From assembly GCA_013791955.1 (NCBI GenBank), contig VMSW01000007.1, forward strand, positions 1,178,001-1,242,000: 64,000 bases of DNA, read 5' to 3'. The DNA is from Propionicimonas sp. (GTDB lineage Bacteria > Actinomycetota > Actinomycetes > Propionibacteriales > Propionibacteriaceae). Both the position numbers and the translations under genes were made by a program. Shown in pieces: positions 1-7,155 of the stretch; positions within the stretch are counted from its first letter, which is position 1; the number at the start of each line of letters is the position of its first letter. Under the pieces are notes generated by a model. That model saw only the letters and a list, made by a program, of their open reading frames with translations, was not told where the DNA came from and ran no database searches.

Positions 1-2
1 CT

Positions 3-245
3 GCCGAACTGGCCAAGTACCCCCAGGTCACCGACATCCGTTGGGTGCAGGACGAGCCCGAAAACCAGGGCGCCTGGTGGTTCCTGCAGTTGCATCTGCC
101 GGCGGCGGTCGCTGCCCAACTGCCTGGCTACGAATTGTCACTCACCGGAATAACTCGGCCAGCCGCTTCAGCTCCGTCGGTCGGATCGGTTAAGGTACAC
201 CTCGCCCAAGAAGCCGAACTGCTTCGAGCAGCGTTGGCCGAATGA
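3..245 (+). CDS. kgd: Multifunctional 2-oxoglutarate metabolism enzyme, C-terminal end (partial)
   Basis: The window opens inside this gene, and only the last 80 or so residues are present. The frame is open from base 3 to the TGA at 243-245. The protein has the conserved E1o/Kgd C-terminus: WVQDEPENQGAW, then a hydrophobic strand, then an Arg/Ala/Ser segment of the type RPAASAPSVGS followed by KVHLAQEAELL. In this family that tail belongs to the thiamine-diphosphate 2-oxoglutarate dehydrogenase/decarboxylase part, which feeds the TCA cycle. Actinobacterial Kgd also carries a fused succinyltransferase domain, which would lie upstream of the window. A strong hairpin follows the stop, so this is the last gene of its transcript. 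A separate SucA cannot be excluded from the tail alone. Confidence 0.85.
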   Translation, partial: AELAKYPQVTDIRWVQDEPENQGAWWFLQLHLPAAVAAQLPGYELSLTGITRPAASAPSVGSVKVHLAQEAELLRAALAE

Positions 246-262
246 GTAAAGACTGACGTTCG

Positions 263-297
263 GGTTGCGGCGCTGGATCACCTCCAGCGCTGCAACC
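263..297 (+). terminator. Hairpin terminator after kgd
   Basis: A 15-bp stem (263-277 with 283-297, one G-T pair) closes a 5-nt loop 17 bases after the kgd stop. There is no U-tract, which is common for actinobacterial terminators. Confidence 0.7.
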
Positions 298-363
298 AGG
301 ACACCCGGCGTGAGCATCGCTGGGCACCCTGGAGGGGATCGAATCTCTCCAGATGTGCAATTT

Positions 364-389
364 GGGGTGTCACCCCTTGTGCTCACAAG
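364..389. promoter_or_regulatory. Two abutting palindromes upstream of whiB1
   Basis: GGGGTG-T-CACCCC (364-376) directly abuts and shares one C with CTTGTG-CT-CACAAG (376-389). A possible -10, TAGAGT (391-396), follows at once. The octamer TGTCACCC occurs at 368 and again at 397. Mycobacterial whiB1 is controlled by a cAMP-CRP site in its promoter. The half-site spacing here does not fit TGTGA-N6-TCACA, so the regulator is unknown. This is likely the whiB1 operator, by position and symmetry only. Confidence 0.4.
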
Positions 390-491
390 CTAGAGTTGTC
401 ACCCTGTACTGCGGAGTGAGCCGAAGAACCGCGCCGGCCACCCGTTGCCGCGTGCAATGCGGACCCATCGATCTTAGGGAGTGGTTTTTTC

Positions 492-752
492 ATGGACTGG
501 CGCCATCGGTCTGCCTGCTTGACCGAGGACCCAGAGCTGTTCTTCCCGATCGGCAATACTGGTCCGGCTCTGATGCAGATTGCAGAGGCAAAGAAAGTTT
601 GTCGCCGCTGCGATGTCCGCGAAGCCTGCCTGCAATGGGCTCTGGACGCCGGGCAAGACCACGGTGTTTGGGGCGGCCTGAGTGAAGACGAGCGTCGCGC
701 CATGAAGCGTCGGGCCGCCCGCATGCGGGTGCGCGCCAACGCCGGTAGCTGA
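492..752 (+). CDS. whiB1: WhiB1 Fe-S transcription factor
   Basis: 86 residues, the family's usual length. The four cluster ligands are C9, C37, C40 and C46 (C-X27-C-X2-C-X5-C), and the GVWGG turn is at 58-62, followed by a basic C-terminal DNA-binding tail (RRAMKRRAARMR). The start MDWRHRSAC matches the WhiB1 subfamily closely. In mycobacteria WhiB1 is an essential, nitric-oxide-sensitive [4Fe-4S] protein that binds region 4 of the principal sigma factor. An AGGGAG ribosome site (476-481) lies 10 bases before the ATG, and an A/T-rich leader precedes it. The gene converges on pdtaS, as in M. tuberculosis Rv3219-Rv3220c. The two palindromes near 364-389 are the likely control region. Confidence 0.95.
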   Translation: MDWRHRSACLTEDPELFFPIGNTGPALMQIAEAKKVCRRCDVREACLQWALDAGQDHGVWGGLSEDERRAMKRRAARMRVRANAGS

Positions 753-784
753 GGACGAACTCTCCCGACTTAGGTTGCCCTGGC

Positions 785-2251
785 TCAACGCTGCCATGGC
801 GCTTGAGCCAAGGGCAGGCTCACCGAAGCGACGGTCGATTCCGCGGTCGAGGTCAGGCTGAACTCGCCACCAAGGTCCGAAACCAGGGTGCTCACAATCG
901 ACAACCCCAGACTGGTCGATTGGGCCAGGTTGAAATCAACCGGCAGCGGCTCACCGAAGTTCTCTACTGCCACCACCAGGCGTCCATCTTCTTGGTGTGG
1001 CTTGATGAACACCTGGCCCGAGGCCGAACCAAGGCCATGCTCGATCGCGTTCTGAGCCAGCTCGGTCAACACCAAAGACAGGCTGGTAGCCACATCGGCC
1101 GGGACCGATCCGAACGAGCCTTCCCGCACCATCTGGACGTGACCGCCCGTCGCCGCAACGTCGCTGACCATTCGCAGCAACCGGTCGGCGACATCGTCGA
1201 ACTGAACCTCAGAGTCGAAGCCCTGGCTGAGCATTTCGTGCACCACCGCGATCGCGGCCACCCGCTGCATCGCATCGTCAAGAGCGGCCTTGGCCTCGGC
1301 TGAGGAGATCCGGCGCGATTGCAGCCGCAACAACGCGGCCACCGTTTGCAGATTGTTCTTGACCCGGTGATGGATTTCCCGGATCGTGGCGTCCTTGGTG
1401 ACCAGTTGCCGCTCCCGGGAGCGCAGCTCGGTAGTGTCGCGGCACAGGACCACGTAGCCAGCCTGCAGCGTGCCGTCGAGCAACGGCAGCACCCGCACGC
1501 GCACATTGGCGCGATCAGTCTCCAGATCGACTTCAGCCGCGCCAACTCCGGTAAGCAGGTCCGATGCTGAGCGCTCCACTGGTGCCCGCTCCGGCAGTAG
1601 CGCCCGGCTCATCGCCACGAAGTCTTCACCGAACAGGTCACCGGCCAAGCCGAGCCGGCGGAACGCGCTGACCGCATTCGGGCTGGCGTAGGCGATGGTG
1701 CCGTCCCGCTTCACCCGGATCATCCCGTCACCGACCCGAGGGGAGACCCAGGGCACCCGCCGTTCGCCGGGGTCGGGGAACTGATGGTGGTGCACCATGC
1801 CCACCAGTAGCTGGGCGGCCTCTAGGTAGGAGTCCTCCAGAATGCCGGGCGATCGCAGGCCCATTCGGTTGGAGTGCATCTCCAGCACGGCCATACTGCG
1901 GCCGCGGTTCATGATCGGAATTGCTGACACGTCCACCGGCAGACCAGCATCGGCCGAGTGCTCGCTGGAGTGGCAGATCTTCCCTGAAAGGAAAGCCTCG
2001 GTCACCAGGTGCTCGGGGTTGTGACTGATCTCGCTGCCGACAACGTCATCTTCCAAAGCGGTCGGCCCGGTATTGGGACGCACCTGGGCGACTGCTCGAA
2101 AGACCTCATCACCCTCAGGTGTCCAGAGGATCAAGTCAGCGAATGCCAGATCGGCCAATAGTGACCACTCGTCGACCAGGTTGTTCAGCCAGCTTCGGTC
2201 CTCTGCACTTTGACCGGAGGGCGAAGGCGGCATCTTCTCCCGGTTTTTCAT
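785..2251 (-). CDS. pdtaS: PdtaS-like sensor histidine kinase
   Basis: 488 residues with the layout of cytosolic PdtaS: an N-terminal GAF-type domain (about 20-155), a PAS domain (about 175-275), a HisKA_2 dimerisation helix with EIHHRVKNNLQ (phospho-acceptor His about 295), and an HATPase with the N-box TELAQNAIEHG (about 392-402). There are no membrane segments. In mycobacteria the partner PdtaR is an ANTAR-domain antiterminator that binds RNA, and the pair responds to nitric oxide and copper. No pdtaR lies in this window. The ATG at 2251 has a TAGGGT box ending 6 bases before it, so the message is probably leaderless. An ATG six codons in is the alternative start. It diverges from the bL37 gene. 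Confidence 0.9.
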   Translation of the reverse strand: MKNREKMPPSPSGQSAEDRSWLNNLVDEWSLLADLAFADLILWTPEGDEVFRAVAQVRPNTGPTALEDDVVGSEISHNPEHLVTEAFLSGKICHSSEHSADAGLPVDVSAIPIMNRGRSMAVLEMHSNRMGLRSPGILEDSYLEAAQLLVGMVHHHQFPDPGERRVPWVSPRVGDGMIRVKRDGTIAYASPNAVSAFRRLGLAGDLFGEDFVAMSRALLPERAPVERSASDLLTGVGAAEVDLETDRANVRVRVLPLLDGTLQAGYVVLCRDTTELRSRERQLVTKDATIREIHHRVKNNLQTVAALLRLQSRRISSAEAKAALDDAMQRVAAIAVVHEMLSQGFDSEVQFDDVADRLLRMVSDVAATGGHVQMVREGSFGSVPADVATSLSLVLTELAQNAIEHGLGSASGQVFIKPHQEDGRLVVAVENFGEPLPVDFNLAQSTSLGLSIVSTLVSDLGGEFSLTSTAESTVASVSLPLAQAPWQR

Positions 2252-2257
2252 GCCCCC

Positions 2258-2263
2258 ACCCTA
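2258..2263 (-). promoter_or_regulatory. -10 box of pdtaS, leaderless type
   Basis: On the minus strand TAGGGT is followed by 6 bases and then the pdtaS ATG. At normal spacing this places transcription start at or next to the A of the ATG. Confidence 0.5.
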
Positions 2264-2272
2264 GCCACCGAG

Positions 2273-2301
2273 TTGGTCGTGACGCGCCGCGCTGGCAGAA
2301 T
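2273..2301 (+). promoter_or_regulatory. Promoter of the bL37 gene
   Basis: TTGGTC (2273-2278), a 17-base spacer, then CAGAAT (2296-2301). This leaves a leader of about 45 bases before the ribosome site at 2341. It is divergent from the pdtaS -10 box. Confidence 0.5.
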
Positions 2302-2352
2302 GGGTCTTCGCGTCAACTGACGCCACCAAAAGCCACCACTGAGGAGACCGAA

Positions 2353-2427
2353 ATGGGTAAAGGCGGTCGCAAGCGCCGTTCTCGCCGGAAGAACGCAGCG
2401 AACCACGGCAAGCGCCCCAACGCCTGA
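2353..2427 (+). CDS. Small ribosomal protein bL37
   Basis: A 24-residue, very basic protein that begins MGKGGRKRRSRRKNAANHG and ends KRPNA. It matches the tiny actinobacterial large-subunit protein bL37 first seen in mycobacterial ribosome structures, where it packs near 23S rRNA. It is too short for most gene callers. GAGGAG (2341-2346) lies 6 bases before the ATG. A perfect 11-bp hairpin terminator follows 18 bases after the stop, so this is a monocistronic unit with its own promoter and terminator. A longer reading frame from 2119 covers the same region, but its 5' part is antisense to pdtaS and is rejected. Confidence 0.88.
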   Translation: MGKGGRKRRSRRKNAANHGKRPNA

Positions 2428-2445
2428 GGTTCGCCTGTCAGCTGC

Positions 2446-2470
2446 TGACCCCCGCCATCGGCGGGGGTCA
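2446..2470. terminator. Bidirectional hairpin terminator between bL37 and rsrA
   Basis: A perfect 11-bp stem (2446-2456 with 2460-2470) has a 3-nt loop. It lies between the convergent bL37 and rsrA genes and can serve both. Confidence 0.8.
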
Positions 2471-2485
2471 GTGCAATTTCGGGGC

Positions 2486-2764
2486 CTATTCGGCCTCGGT
2501 GACCACTACCGTCCTGGTGATCGTGGCCTGTACGCGCAGCCGCAGCTTGGCGGAGGCCACCGCCTCGGTGTTGCAGCACTTACGCACCAGGGCGCGCAGC
2601 GCCTCCTCCACCTGGAAGCTGTCCAGGCAGGGTTCGCAGGCCATCAAATGCTCGCGGATGTGATCGGCCTCGGCCTCGGTCAGCTCGTGATCGTGGAAGG
2701 CGTACAGATGCTCCAGGACGTCGCTGCAATCCTCGAAGTCCGGCTCACTCGTCGTCATCATCAC
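2486..2764 (-). CDS. rsrA: Redox-sensing zinc anti-sigma factor RsrA/RshA
   Basis: 92 residues with the ZAS signature: C13, then H39-X3-C43-X2-C46, plus a C63-C64 pair. In Streptomyces RsrA a thiol pair oxidises to a disulfide, zinc is lost and SigR is released. The cysteines match that scheme. The gene overlaps sigR by 20 bases, so translation is coupled and the two proteins can be made in step. Three ATGs occur in a row at the start and the true one cannot be told apart. The disulfide mechanism is family knowledge and not visible in the sequence. Confidence 0.93.
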   Translation of the reverse strand: MMMTTSEPDFEDCSDVLEHLYAFHDHELTEAEADHIREHLMACEPCLDSFQVEEALRALVRKCCNTEAVASAKLRLRVQATITRTVVVTEAE

Positions 2765-3374
2765 CGCCTGGGATCAGACCCTGCTCACGGGCGAAGTCGG
2801 CAAGTTTGGCCCGCAACTGGTTGCGTCCGCGATTGAGTCTGGACATCACCGTGCCGATGGGCGTGCCCATGATCGCGGCGATCTCTTTGTAAGCGAAGCC
2901 TTCGACATCGGCCAGATAGACCGCCAACCGGAAGTCGGCGGGAAGCTCATTCATCGCATCGGTCACCGCTGAATGGGGCATCTGATCCAAGGCTTCCATC
3001 TCCGCCGAGCGCAGCCCGGTGGAAGTGTGCGATTCGGCCTTGGCCAGCTGCCAGTCCTCCAACTCCCCGCCGCTGGACAGCGGCTGACGCTGCTTCTTGC
3101 GGTAGGTGTTGATGAAGGTATTAGTGAGGATGCGGTACAGCCAGGCCTTCAGGTTGGTGCCTGGGGTGAACTGGCCGAAGGAGGCGTAGGCCTTGGCGAA
3201 AGTCTCTTGGACGAGGTCTTCGGCGTCAGCAGGATTGCGGGTCATCCGCAGCGCAGCGCCGTACAGCTGATCCAGGTAGCCCAACGCGTCTGCCTCAAAC
3301 CGGGCGGTGCGCTCAGCTTCGGTCTCCGTCAGGCGTGAATCAGCCTCGGATATCTCAGTAGTGGTGAGGTTCAT
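2745..3374 (-). CDS. sigR: ECF sigma factor SigR/SigH (thiol-oxidative stress)
   Basis: 209 residues from the ATG at 3374. Region 2 runs from about residue 30 to 100 and includes [14 protein letters not shown]. Region 4 is near 145-195, with the helix-turn-helix around [20 protein letters not shown]. It pairs with rsrA downstream (20-base overlap). SigR directs thioredoxin, mycothiol and protein-quality genes in actinobacteria. A good SigR-type promoter lies upstream, so the gene is probably autoregulated. The frame stays open upstream, and an in-frame ATG at 3431 would add 19 residues. S. coelicolor makes a longer, unstable SigR' from an upstream start under its own promoter, so two isoforms are possible here. 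No ribosome site decides between them. Confidence 0.93.
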   Translation of the reverse strand: MNLTTTEISEADSRLTETEAERTARFEADALGYLDQLYGAALRMTRNPADAEDLVQETFAKAYASFGQFTPGTNLKAWLYRILTNTFINTYRKKQRQPLSSGGELEDWQLAKAESHTSTGLRSAEMEALDQMPHSAVTDAMNELPADFRLAVYLADVEGFAYKEIAAIMGTPIGTVMSRLNRGRNQLRAKLADFAREQGLIPGGDDDDE

Positions 3375-3451
3375 CGGGAACGAGCCTAGCCGCTTACCGA
3401 TGGCTCGGAGGTCATCGGCAGTAGCTGGCATGGTCGCGATCACATCTGTGG

Positions 3452-3478
3452 AACGACAAACCCCACCCGCGCTATTCC
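3452..3478 (-). promoter_or_regulatory. SigR-type autoregulatory promoter
   Basis: On the minus strand GGAAT (plus 3474-3478) is followed by 19 bases and then GTT (plus 3452-3454). This fits the SigR/SigH consensus GGAAY-N18/19-GTT. The -35 box overlaps the last codons of the SRAP gene. The predicted start is near 3445, ahead of both possible sigR ATGs. Confidence 0.6.
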
Positions 3479-4173
3479 ACAACCGGGCTCGACGGCGTCA
3501 GCAATTCGGGTCCATCGTTGCCCACCTTGTTCACCGCGGTCGACACCGCAAAGAACTCCAGCCCGGCCGCCGGGACGCTGAGCAGGGCGGTGGGCTCGGT
3601 GACGAACTCCGGATCCAGCCAGGCGTCCCAGTTGTCAGGGTGGACGACCATCGGCATTCGGTCATGAAGCCGGCCAACCGAATCAGCGGCTGCGGTGGTG
3701 ATGATGGTGGCGGTGGTCAGCCAACTGCCGTCTGGGGCCTTCCAGAACTCGTACAGCCCAGCCATCACCAGCGGGCCGCCAGCCAGCGGACGGATGAAGT
3801 AGGGCTGCTTGATCGGCTTAGCGTCGCCGACGGTGTGGCCGTACCACTCGTAGTAGCCGTCGGCTGGAATCAGGCAGCGCCGCGCGGCCAGTGCCTTTCG
3901 GAAGGACGGCTTCACCGCGAGCGTCTCCGCCCTGGCGTTGATCAGCCGGGCCGCACCGCTGGGATCCTTGGACCAGGACGGCACTAAGCCCCAACGCAAG
4001 CTGGTGAGCAATCGCCGGCGCCCTTGGGAGCCGACACGCTCCAGCACCGCAGCGATTGGGTCGGTCGGGGCGATGTTGTAGGCCGGGCCGGGCAGCGGCG
4101 CCGCCACTTCGTCGATTTCGAAGAACTCAACCAGATCTTCGGCGCTGCTGGAGGCCGCAAACCGTCCACACAT
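3472..4173 (-). CDS. SRAP-domain abasic-site processing protein (HMCES/YedK family)
   Basis: 233 residues, full length. The protein begins MCGRF, so Cys2 becomes the catalytic N-terminus after methionine removal. Other family residues are visible: the asparagine/arginine stretch LINARAET, the glutamate in DGYYEWYG, and the histidine in RLHDRMP. Family members form a stable thiazolidine crosslink with abasic sites in single-stranded DNA and so shield them from breakage during replication. The gene lies 8 bases after the ECF-sigma/anti-sigma fusion, so the two are likely cotranscribed. M. tuberculosis Rv3226c has the same neighbourhood. Confidence 0.92.
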   Translation of the reverse strand: MCGRFAASSSAEDLVEFFEIDEVAAPLPGPAYNIAPTDPIAAVLERVGSQGRRRLLTSLRWGLVPSWSKDPSGAARLINARAETLAVKPSFRKALAARRCLIPADGYYEWYGHTVGDAKPIKQPYFIRPLAGGPLVMAGLYEFWKAPDGSWLTTATIITTAAADSVGRLHDRMPMVVHPDNWDAWLDPEFVTEPTALLSVPAAGLEFFAVSTAVNKVGNDGPELLTPSSPVVE

Positions 4174-4181
4174 GTTGTCTC

Positions 4182-4955
4182 CTAGGCTTCGCGGTCGCTC
4201 AACGCGGCGCGCACCCGTTGGGCCACCTCAGCCGGAATCACCGAATCGGGGTCGCGCATGGCCGCCAGCGCCCCGGTCACCCCGACTATGCCGGCATACA
4301 ACGCCGGGCAGGTCGGGCAGCCTGCCAGGTGTTGTTCCAATCGCTGGCGCTCGGTCGGCGCCAACTCGCCTTCGAGGTAGTCACCAACCCGGCTTCGAGC
4401 CGTCCAACAGTTCAGCGGGACGCCGGCCAGGTTGGCCCGCCGCTCGGATCCTTCGGCCAGCGCGCTGACCAGCAACTGCCGGCCCCGCCGGATGCGCTGC
4501 TTGGCCGCTGGTAGGCCCACCTGTTGAACTTCGGCGACCTGGACGGCGGTCAACGCCTCCAAATCGTGCAGCAGCACTGCGGAGCGGTAACTGGCCGGGA
4601 GCCGGATCAGCGCATCGAGCAGGGCTTCTCGGTCTTCGGTGCGTTCGGCGACCACCTCGGCTGAGACGGTGTAGGCGTCATCAGCCCAGTTGCGTTCATT
4701 GGCCGCGATCAGCGCTTCGGCCTCCATCGGCACCGGCTGGCGGCGCCGTGCTAGGTCGAGGAAGCGGTGGTACATGATGCGATGCAGCCAGGTGCCCAAA
4801 GCAGCCTCGCCACGAAACTGGTCGGCGCGCTCCAAAGCCCGCAAGGCGGTTTCCTGAACCAGATCGGCAGCATTGTCTTCGTCCCGGGTGAGTGCCCGCG
4901 CATAGCGGAGCAGCCCGGGGAGCTCGGCGGCGAGCTGATCTGAAGTGATTGCCAC
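4182..4955 (-). CDS. ECF sigma factor fused to a zinc anti-sigma (ZAS) domain
   Basis: 257 residues. Region 2 (about 10-75) contains NAADLVQETALRAL and WLHRIMYHRFLDL. Region 4 is near 110-165. A second domain follows from about 180 to 230, with the ZAS pattern C183...H209-X3-C213-X2-C216 inside a helical hairpin. The sigma factor therefore carries its own zinc-finger anti-sigma-like module in cis, where SigR uses a separate RsrA. The module may gate the sigma factor by redox or metal state. No separate anti-sigma gene is adjacent. The start is a GTG with a TAGATT box ending 6 bases upstream, giving a probable leaderless message. It leads an apparent operon with the SRAP gene. Confidence 0.85.
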   Translation of the reverse strand: MAITSDQLAAELPGLLRYARALTRDEDNAADLVQETALRALERADQFRGEAALGTWLHRIMYHRFLDLARRRQPVPMEAEALIAANERNWADDAYTVSAEVVAERTEDREALLDALIRLPASYRSAVLLHDLEALTAVQVAEVQQVGLPAAKQRIRRGRQLLVSALAEGSERRANLAGVPLNCWTARSRVGDYLEGELAPTERQRLEQHLAGCPTCPALYAGIVGVTGALAAMRDPDSVIPAEVAQRVRAALSDREA

Positions 4956-4961
4956 CCTCAG

Positions 4962-4967
4962 AATCTA
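4962..4967 (-). promoter_or_regulatory. -10 box of the ECF-ZAS gene, leaderless type
   Basis: TAGATT on the minus strand is followed by CTGAGG and then the GTG start codon. Confidence 0.5.
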
Positions 4968-4986
4968 GCGCGCCGCCGCAGCCGGA

Positions 4987-5190
4987 CTACTTGGTGGCGC
5001 AGGTGGAGATGCCGAACAAGCGGTACAGCGGGCAGAAGCCCACCGCCGCGGTCAGCCCGGCGATGGCGGCCACCACGACCAGGACGATGCCACCGACACT
5101 GCCGATGCCCACCACGAAAGCCAGCACCAGCGCAACCACAGCGATACCGGCGCGGATCACCTTGTCGGCGTTTCCAACATTTGAAGTCAT
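4987..5190 (-). CDS. DUF2892 (YgaP-type) small membrane protein
   Basis: 67 residues. A short polar N-terminus (MTSNVGNADKVIR) leads into two hydrophobic helices (about 13-32 and 35-52), then FCPLYRLFGISTC. This is the DUF2892 pattern, found fused to rhodanese domains in YgaP and alone in many bacteria. The conserved C-P-x-Y-x-x-F/L-G and C near the end are present. The function is unknown; links to sulfur handling are by association only. AGAAAGG lies about 8 bases before the ATG at 5190. The gene diverges from doxX. Confidence 0.85.
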   Translation of the reverse strand: MTSNVGNADKVIRAGIAVVALVLAFVVGIGSVGGIVLVVVAAIAGLTAAVGFCPLYRLFGISTCATK

Positions 5191-5279
5191 TGAACTTACC
5201 TTTCTGATCAGGATCACCAGCTTTGACGCCCAAGGACCCGATTTGGATACATTCGAGCCACCCGGGGGCCCGTTTCGGC

Positions 5280-5309
5280 TTGGCAGGCCGGGGCACACGG
5301 GGTAGGAAT
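5280..5309 (+). promoter_or_regulatory. Promoter of the doxX-aroA-rsgA operon
   Basis: TTGGCA (5280-5285) is spaced about 17 bases from TAGGAA/AGGAAT (5303-5309). The ATG follows 5 bases later, so this is a leaderless-type promoter. Confidence 0.5.
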
Positions 5310-5314
5310 GACCT

Positions 5315-5881
5315 ATGAGTCTGTTGCGTTTCGCCGCCCGCACCCTGCTGGCCAGCTACTTCGTGGTCAATGGCGTCAAGGCGGTGCGTCACCCAAGCGA
5401 CTTCCTCGATACTGCTCAGCCGGTCGTTGACAAGGTGTTGCCCCCACTGAAGTCGGTGCTACCCGAGGAAGCGGCCGCGCTGCTACCCGTCGATGCCACT
5501 GGCGTAGCGCGGATCTGCGGCGGGCTCCAAATCCTCGGCGGTATCAGCTTGGCCACCGGCATCGGTCGCCGCCTTGGTGCTGGCGTGTTGGCCTCGACCC
5601 TGGCGCCCCAACTACTCACCACCAACCCGCTTAAGGCGGCCGCCGATGATCGGGCCAAGTTCGGTGCCGAGCTGGCTCTGCTCGGTGGGGTGGTGCTGGC
5701 TGCGCTCGACACTGAGGGCGAACCCGGTCTCGCTTGGAGGCTGCGGGCTCAGCGCCAAGTGGCTGCCAAGCACAACGCCCGGCGTAAAGCAGAGCTCACC
5801 CACAACACCCAGGCGGTGACGGCCAAAGTCGTCAAACGCGCCAAGGCGCTGCGCAAGCAGGCAGAAGGCGTGCTTTCTTGA
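5315..5881 (+). CDS. DoxX-family membrane protein
   Basis: 188 residues with four hydrophobic segments (about 5-22, 65-85, 90-105 and 117-133) and DoxX features (FVVNGVKAVRHPSDF near the start). A basic, Lys/Arg/Ala-rich cytoplasmic tail of about 45 residues follows. DoxX proteins sit in the inner membrane; in mycobacteria one forms a redox complex with SodA and SseA, but the role of this one is open. The stop overlaps the TTG start of aroA by 3 bases, so it leads a coupled operon. Confidence 0.85.
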   Translation: MSLLRFAARTLLASYFVVNGVKAVRHPSDFLDTAQPVVDKVLPPLKSVLPEEAAALLPVDATGVARICGGLQILGGISLATGIGRRLGAGVLASTLAPQLLTTNPLKAAADDRAKFGAELALLGGVVLAALDTEGEPGLAWRLRAQRQVAAKHNARRKAELTHNTQAVTAKVVKRAKALRKQAEGVLS

Positions 5882-7155
5882 GTAGTTGGGCAGCTCTGGT
5901 CGCTGCCGGACCAATCACTGCGAATGTGGTGGTGCCCGGCTCCAAGTCCGCTTCGGCACGCGCCCTGGTGTTAGCCAGCCTGGCTACCCAGCCGACCACC
6001 CTCACCGGCGTCCTCGACTCCCGCGACACCGCCCTGATGCGGGCCGGGTTGACCAGTTTGGGCGCCGCCTTCACCGACCTGGGCGACAACCAGCTTCGCG
6101 TGCACCCATTCGGGGCCGTCACTGGTGGCCAGACCATCGACATTGGCCTGGCCGGTACGGTGCTCAGGTTTCTACCGCCGATCGCGGTGCTCGCCTCCGC
6201 CCCCACCAGCTTCATCGGCGATCCGGCGGCGGCCGCGCGTCCGGTGGCTCCGCTACTGGCCGCGTTGGCCGCGCTCGGCGCTGAGGTGAGCAACCCGCCA
6301 GCGCTGCCGTTCAGCATCGCTGGGTCGCCAGCCTTCCGCGGTGGCCGGGTTGAACTCGATGCCAGTGCCTCCAGCCAATTCATCTCCGCCCTGTTGCTGG
6401 CCGGTGCCCGCTACACCGGGGGCATCCAACTGCGCCACATTGGGGCGACGTTGCCGTCGCGGCCACATATCGACATGACCTGCACCATGCTGGCCCGCCA
6501 TGGCGTCCAGGTGCGCCAACCCGACGAGTTCACCTGGACGGTCTCCCCCGGCCCGATCACCGGATTAGACGCGGTCGTCGAGCCTGACCTGACCAACGCC
6601 GCCACCCTGCTCGCCGCCGCCCTGATCACCGGCGGCAAGATCACCACCGCCTGGCCAGCAGATTCGGTGCAGGCTGCCGACGCCCTAGCTGACGTCCTGG
6701 CAGCCTTCGGCGCCAACCTTGCCTACGCCGAGACCGCCACCGGGCGCGAACTGAGCGTGAGTGGGCAGCAGGTGCATGGCGCGGAGGTGGATCTGCACGC
6801 GGTCAGCGAACTCACCCCAGTTGCCGCCGCCCTGGCCGCAGTGGCCGATGGGCCAAGCGTGATTCACGGCGTGGCCCACATTCGCGGCCACGAGACTGAT
6901 CGCCTGGCCGCGCTGGCCACCGAACTGGGCAAGCTCGGTGTGCGGGTCACCGAAACCGCCGATGGTCTACGCATCACCCCGGGGCCTCGCCACGGTGGAG
7001 TCTTCAAAACCTACGCCGATCACCGGATGGCTCACGCCGGCGCACTGATCGGGCTGGTCACCCCAGGAGTCGAGTTGGACGATGTGTCCTGCACCACCAA
7101 GACGCTGCCCGATTTCCCCGGCCTTTGGGCCCAACTCGTGGCGGGCTCGCGATGA
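5878..7155 (+). CDS. aroA: 3-phosphoshikimate 1-carboxyvinyltransferase (EPSP synthase)
   Basis: 425 residues. AroA joins shikimate-3-phosphate and phosphoenolpyruvate in the sixth step of the shikimate pathway. The substrate-binding PGSKSASARAL is at about 20-30, and GLAGTVLRFLPP takes the place of the classic NAGTAMR. SSQFISALLLAG, TYADHRMAHA and DVSCTTKTLPDFP follow in the family order. The TTG start overlaps the doxX stop, and the TGA overlaps the rsgA ATG (ATGA). The aroA-rsgA pairing matches Rv3227-Rv3228. Confidence 0.96.
   Translation: MSSWAALVAAGPITANVVVPGSKSASARALVLASLATQPTTLTGVLDSRDTALMRAGLTSLGAAFTDLGDNQLRVHPFGAVTGGQTIDIGLAGTVLRFLPPIAVLASAPTSFIGDPAAAARPVAPLLAALAALGAEVSNPPALPFSIAGSPAFRGGRVELDASASSQFISALLLAGARYTGGIQLRHIGATLPSRPHIDMTCTMLARHGVQVRQPDEFTWTVSPGPITGLDAVVEPDLTNAATLLAAALITGGKITTAWPADSVQAADALADVLAAFGANLAYAETATGRELSVSGQQVHGAEVDLHAVSELTPVAAALAAVADGPSVIHGVAHIRGHETDRLAALATELGKLGVRVTETADGLRITPGPRHGGVFKTYADHRMAHAGALIGLVTPGVELDDVSCTTKTLPDFPGLWAQLVAGSR

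Noticed and set aside
168-386. A 72-codon frame on the minus strand after kgd
   Set aside because: It covers the kgd end, the hairpin and the whiB1 promoter palindromes, and has no domain.
2119-2352. An N-terminal extension of the bL37 gene
   Set aside because: That part is antisense to pdtaS and its promoter, while the ATG at 2353 has a proper ribosome site and family length.
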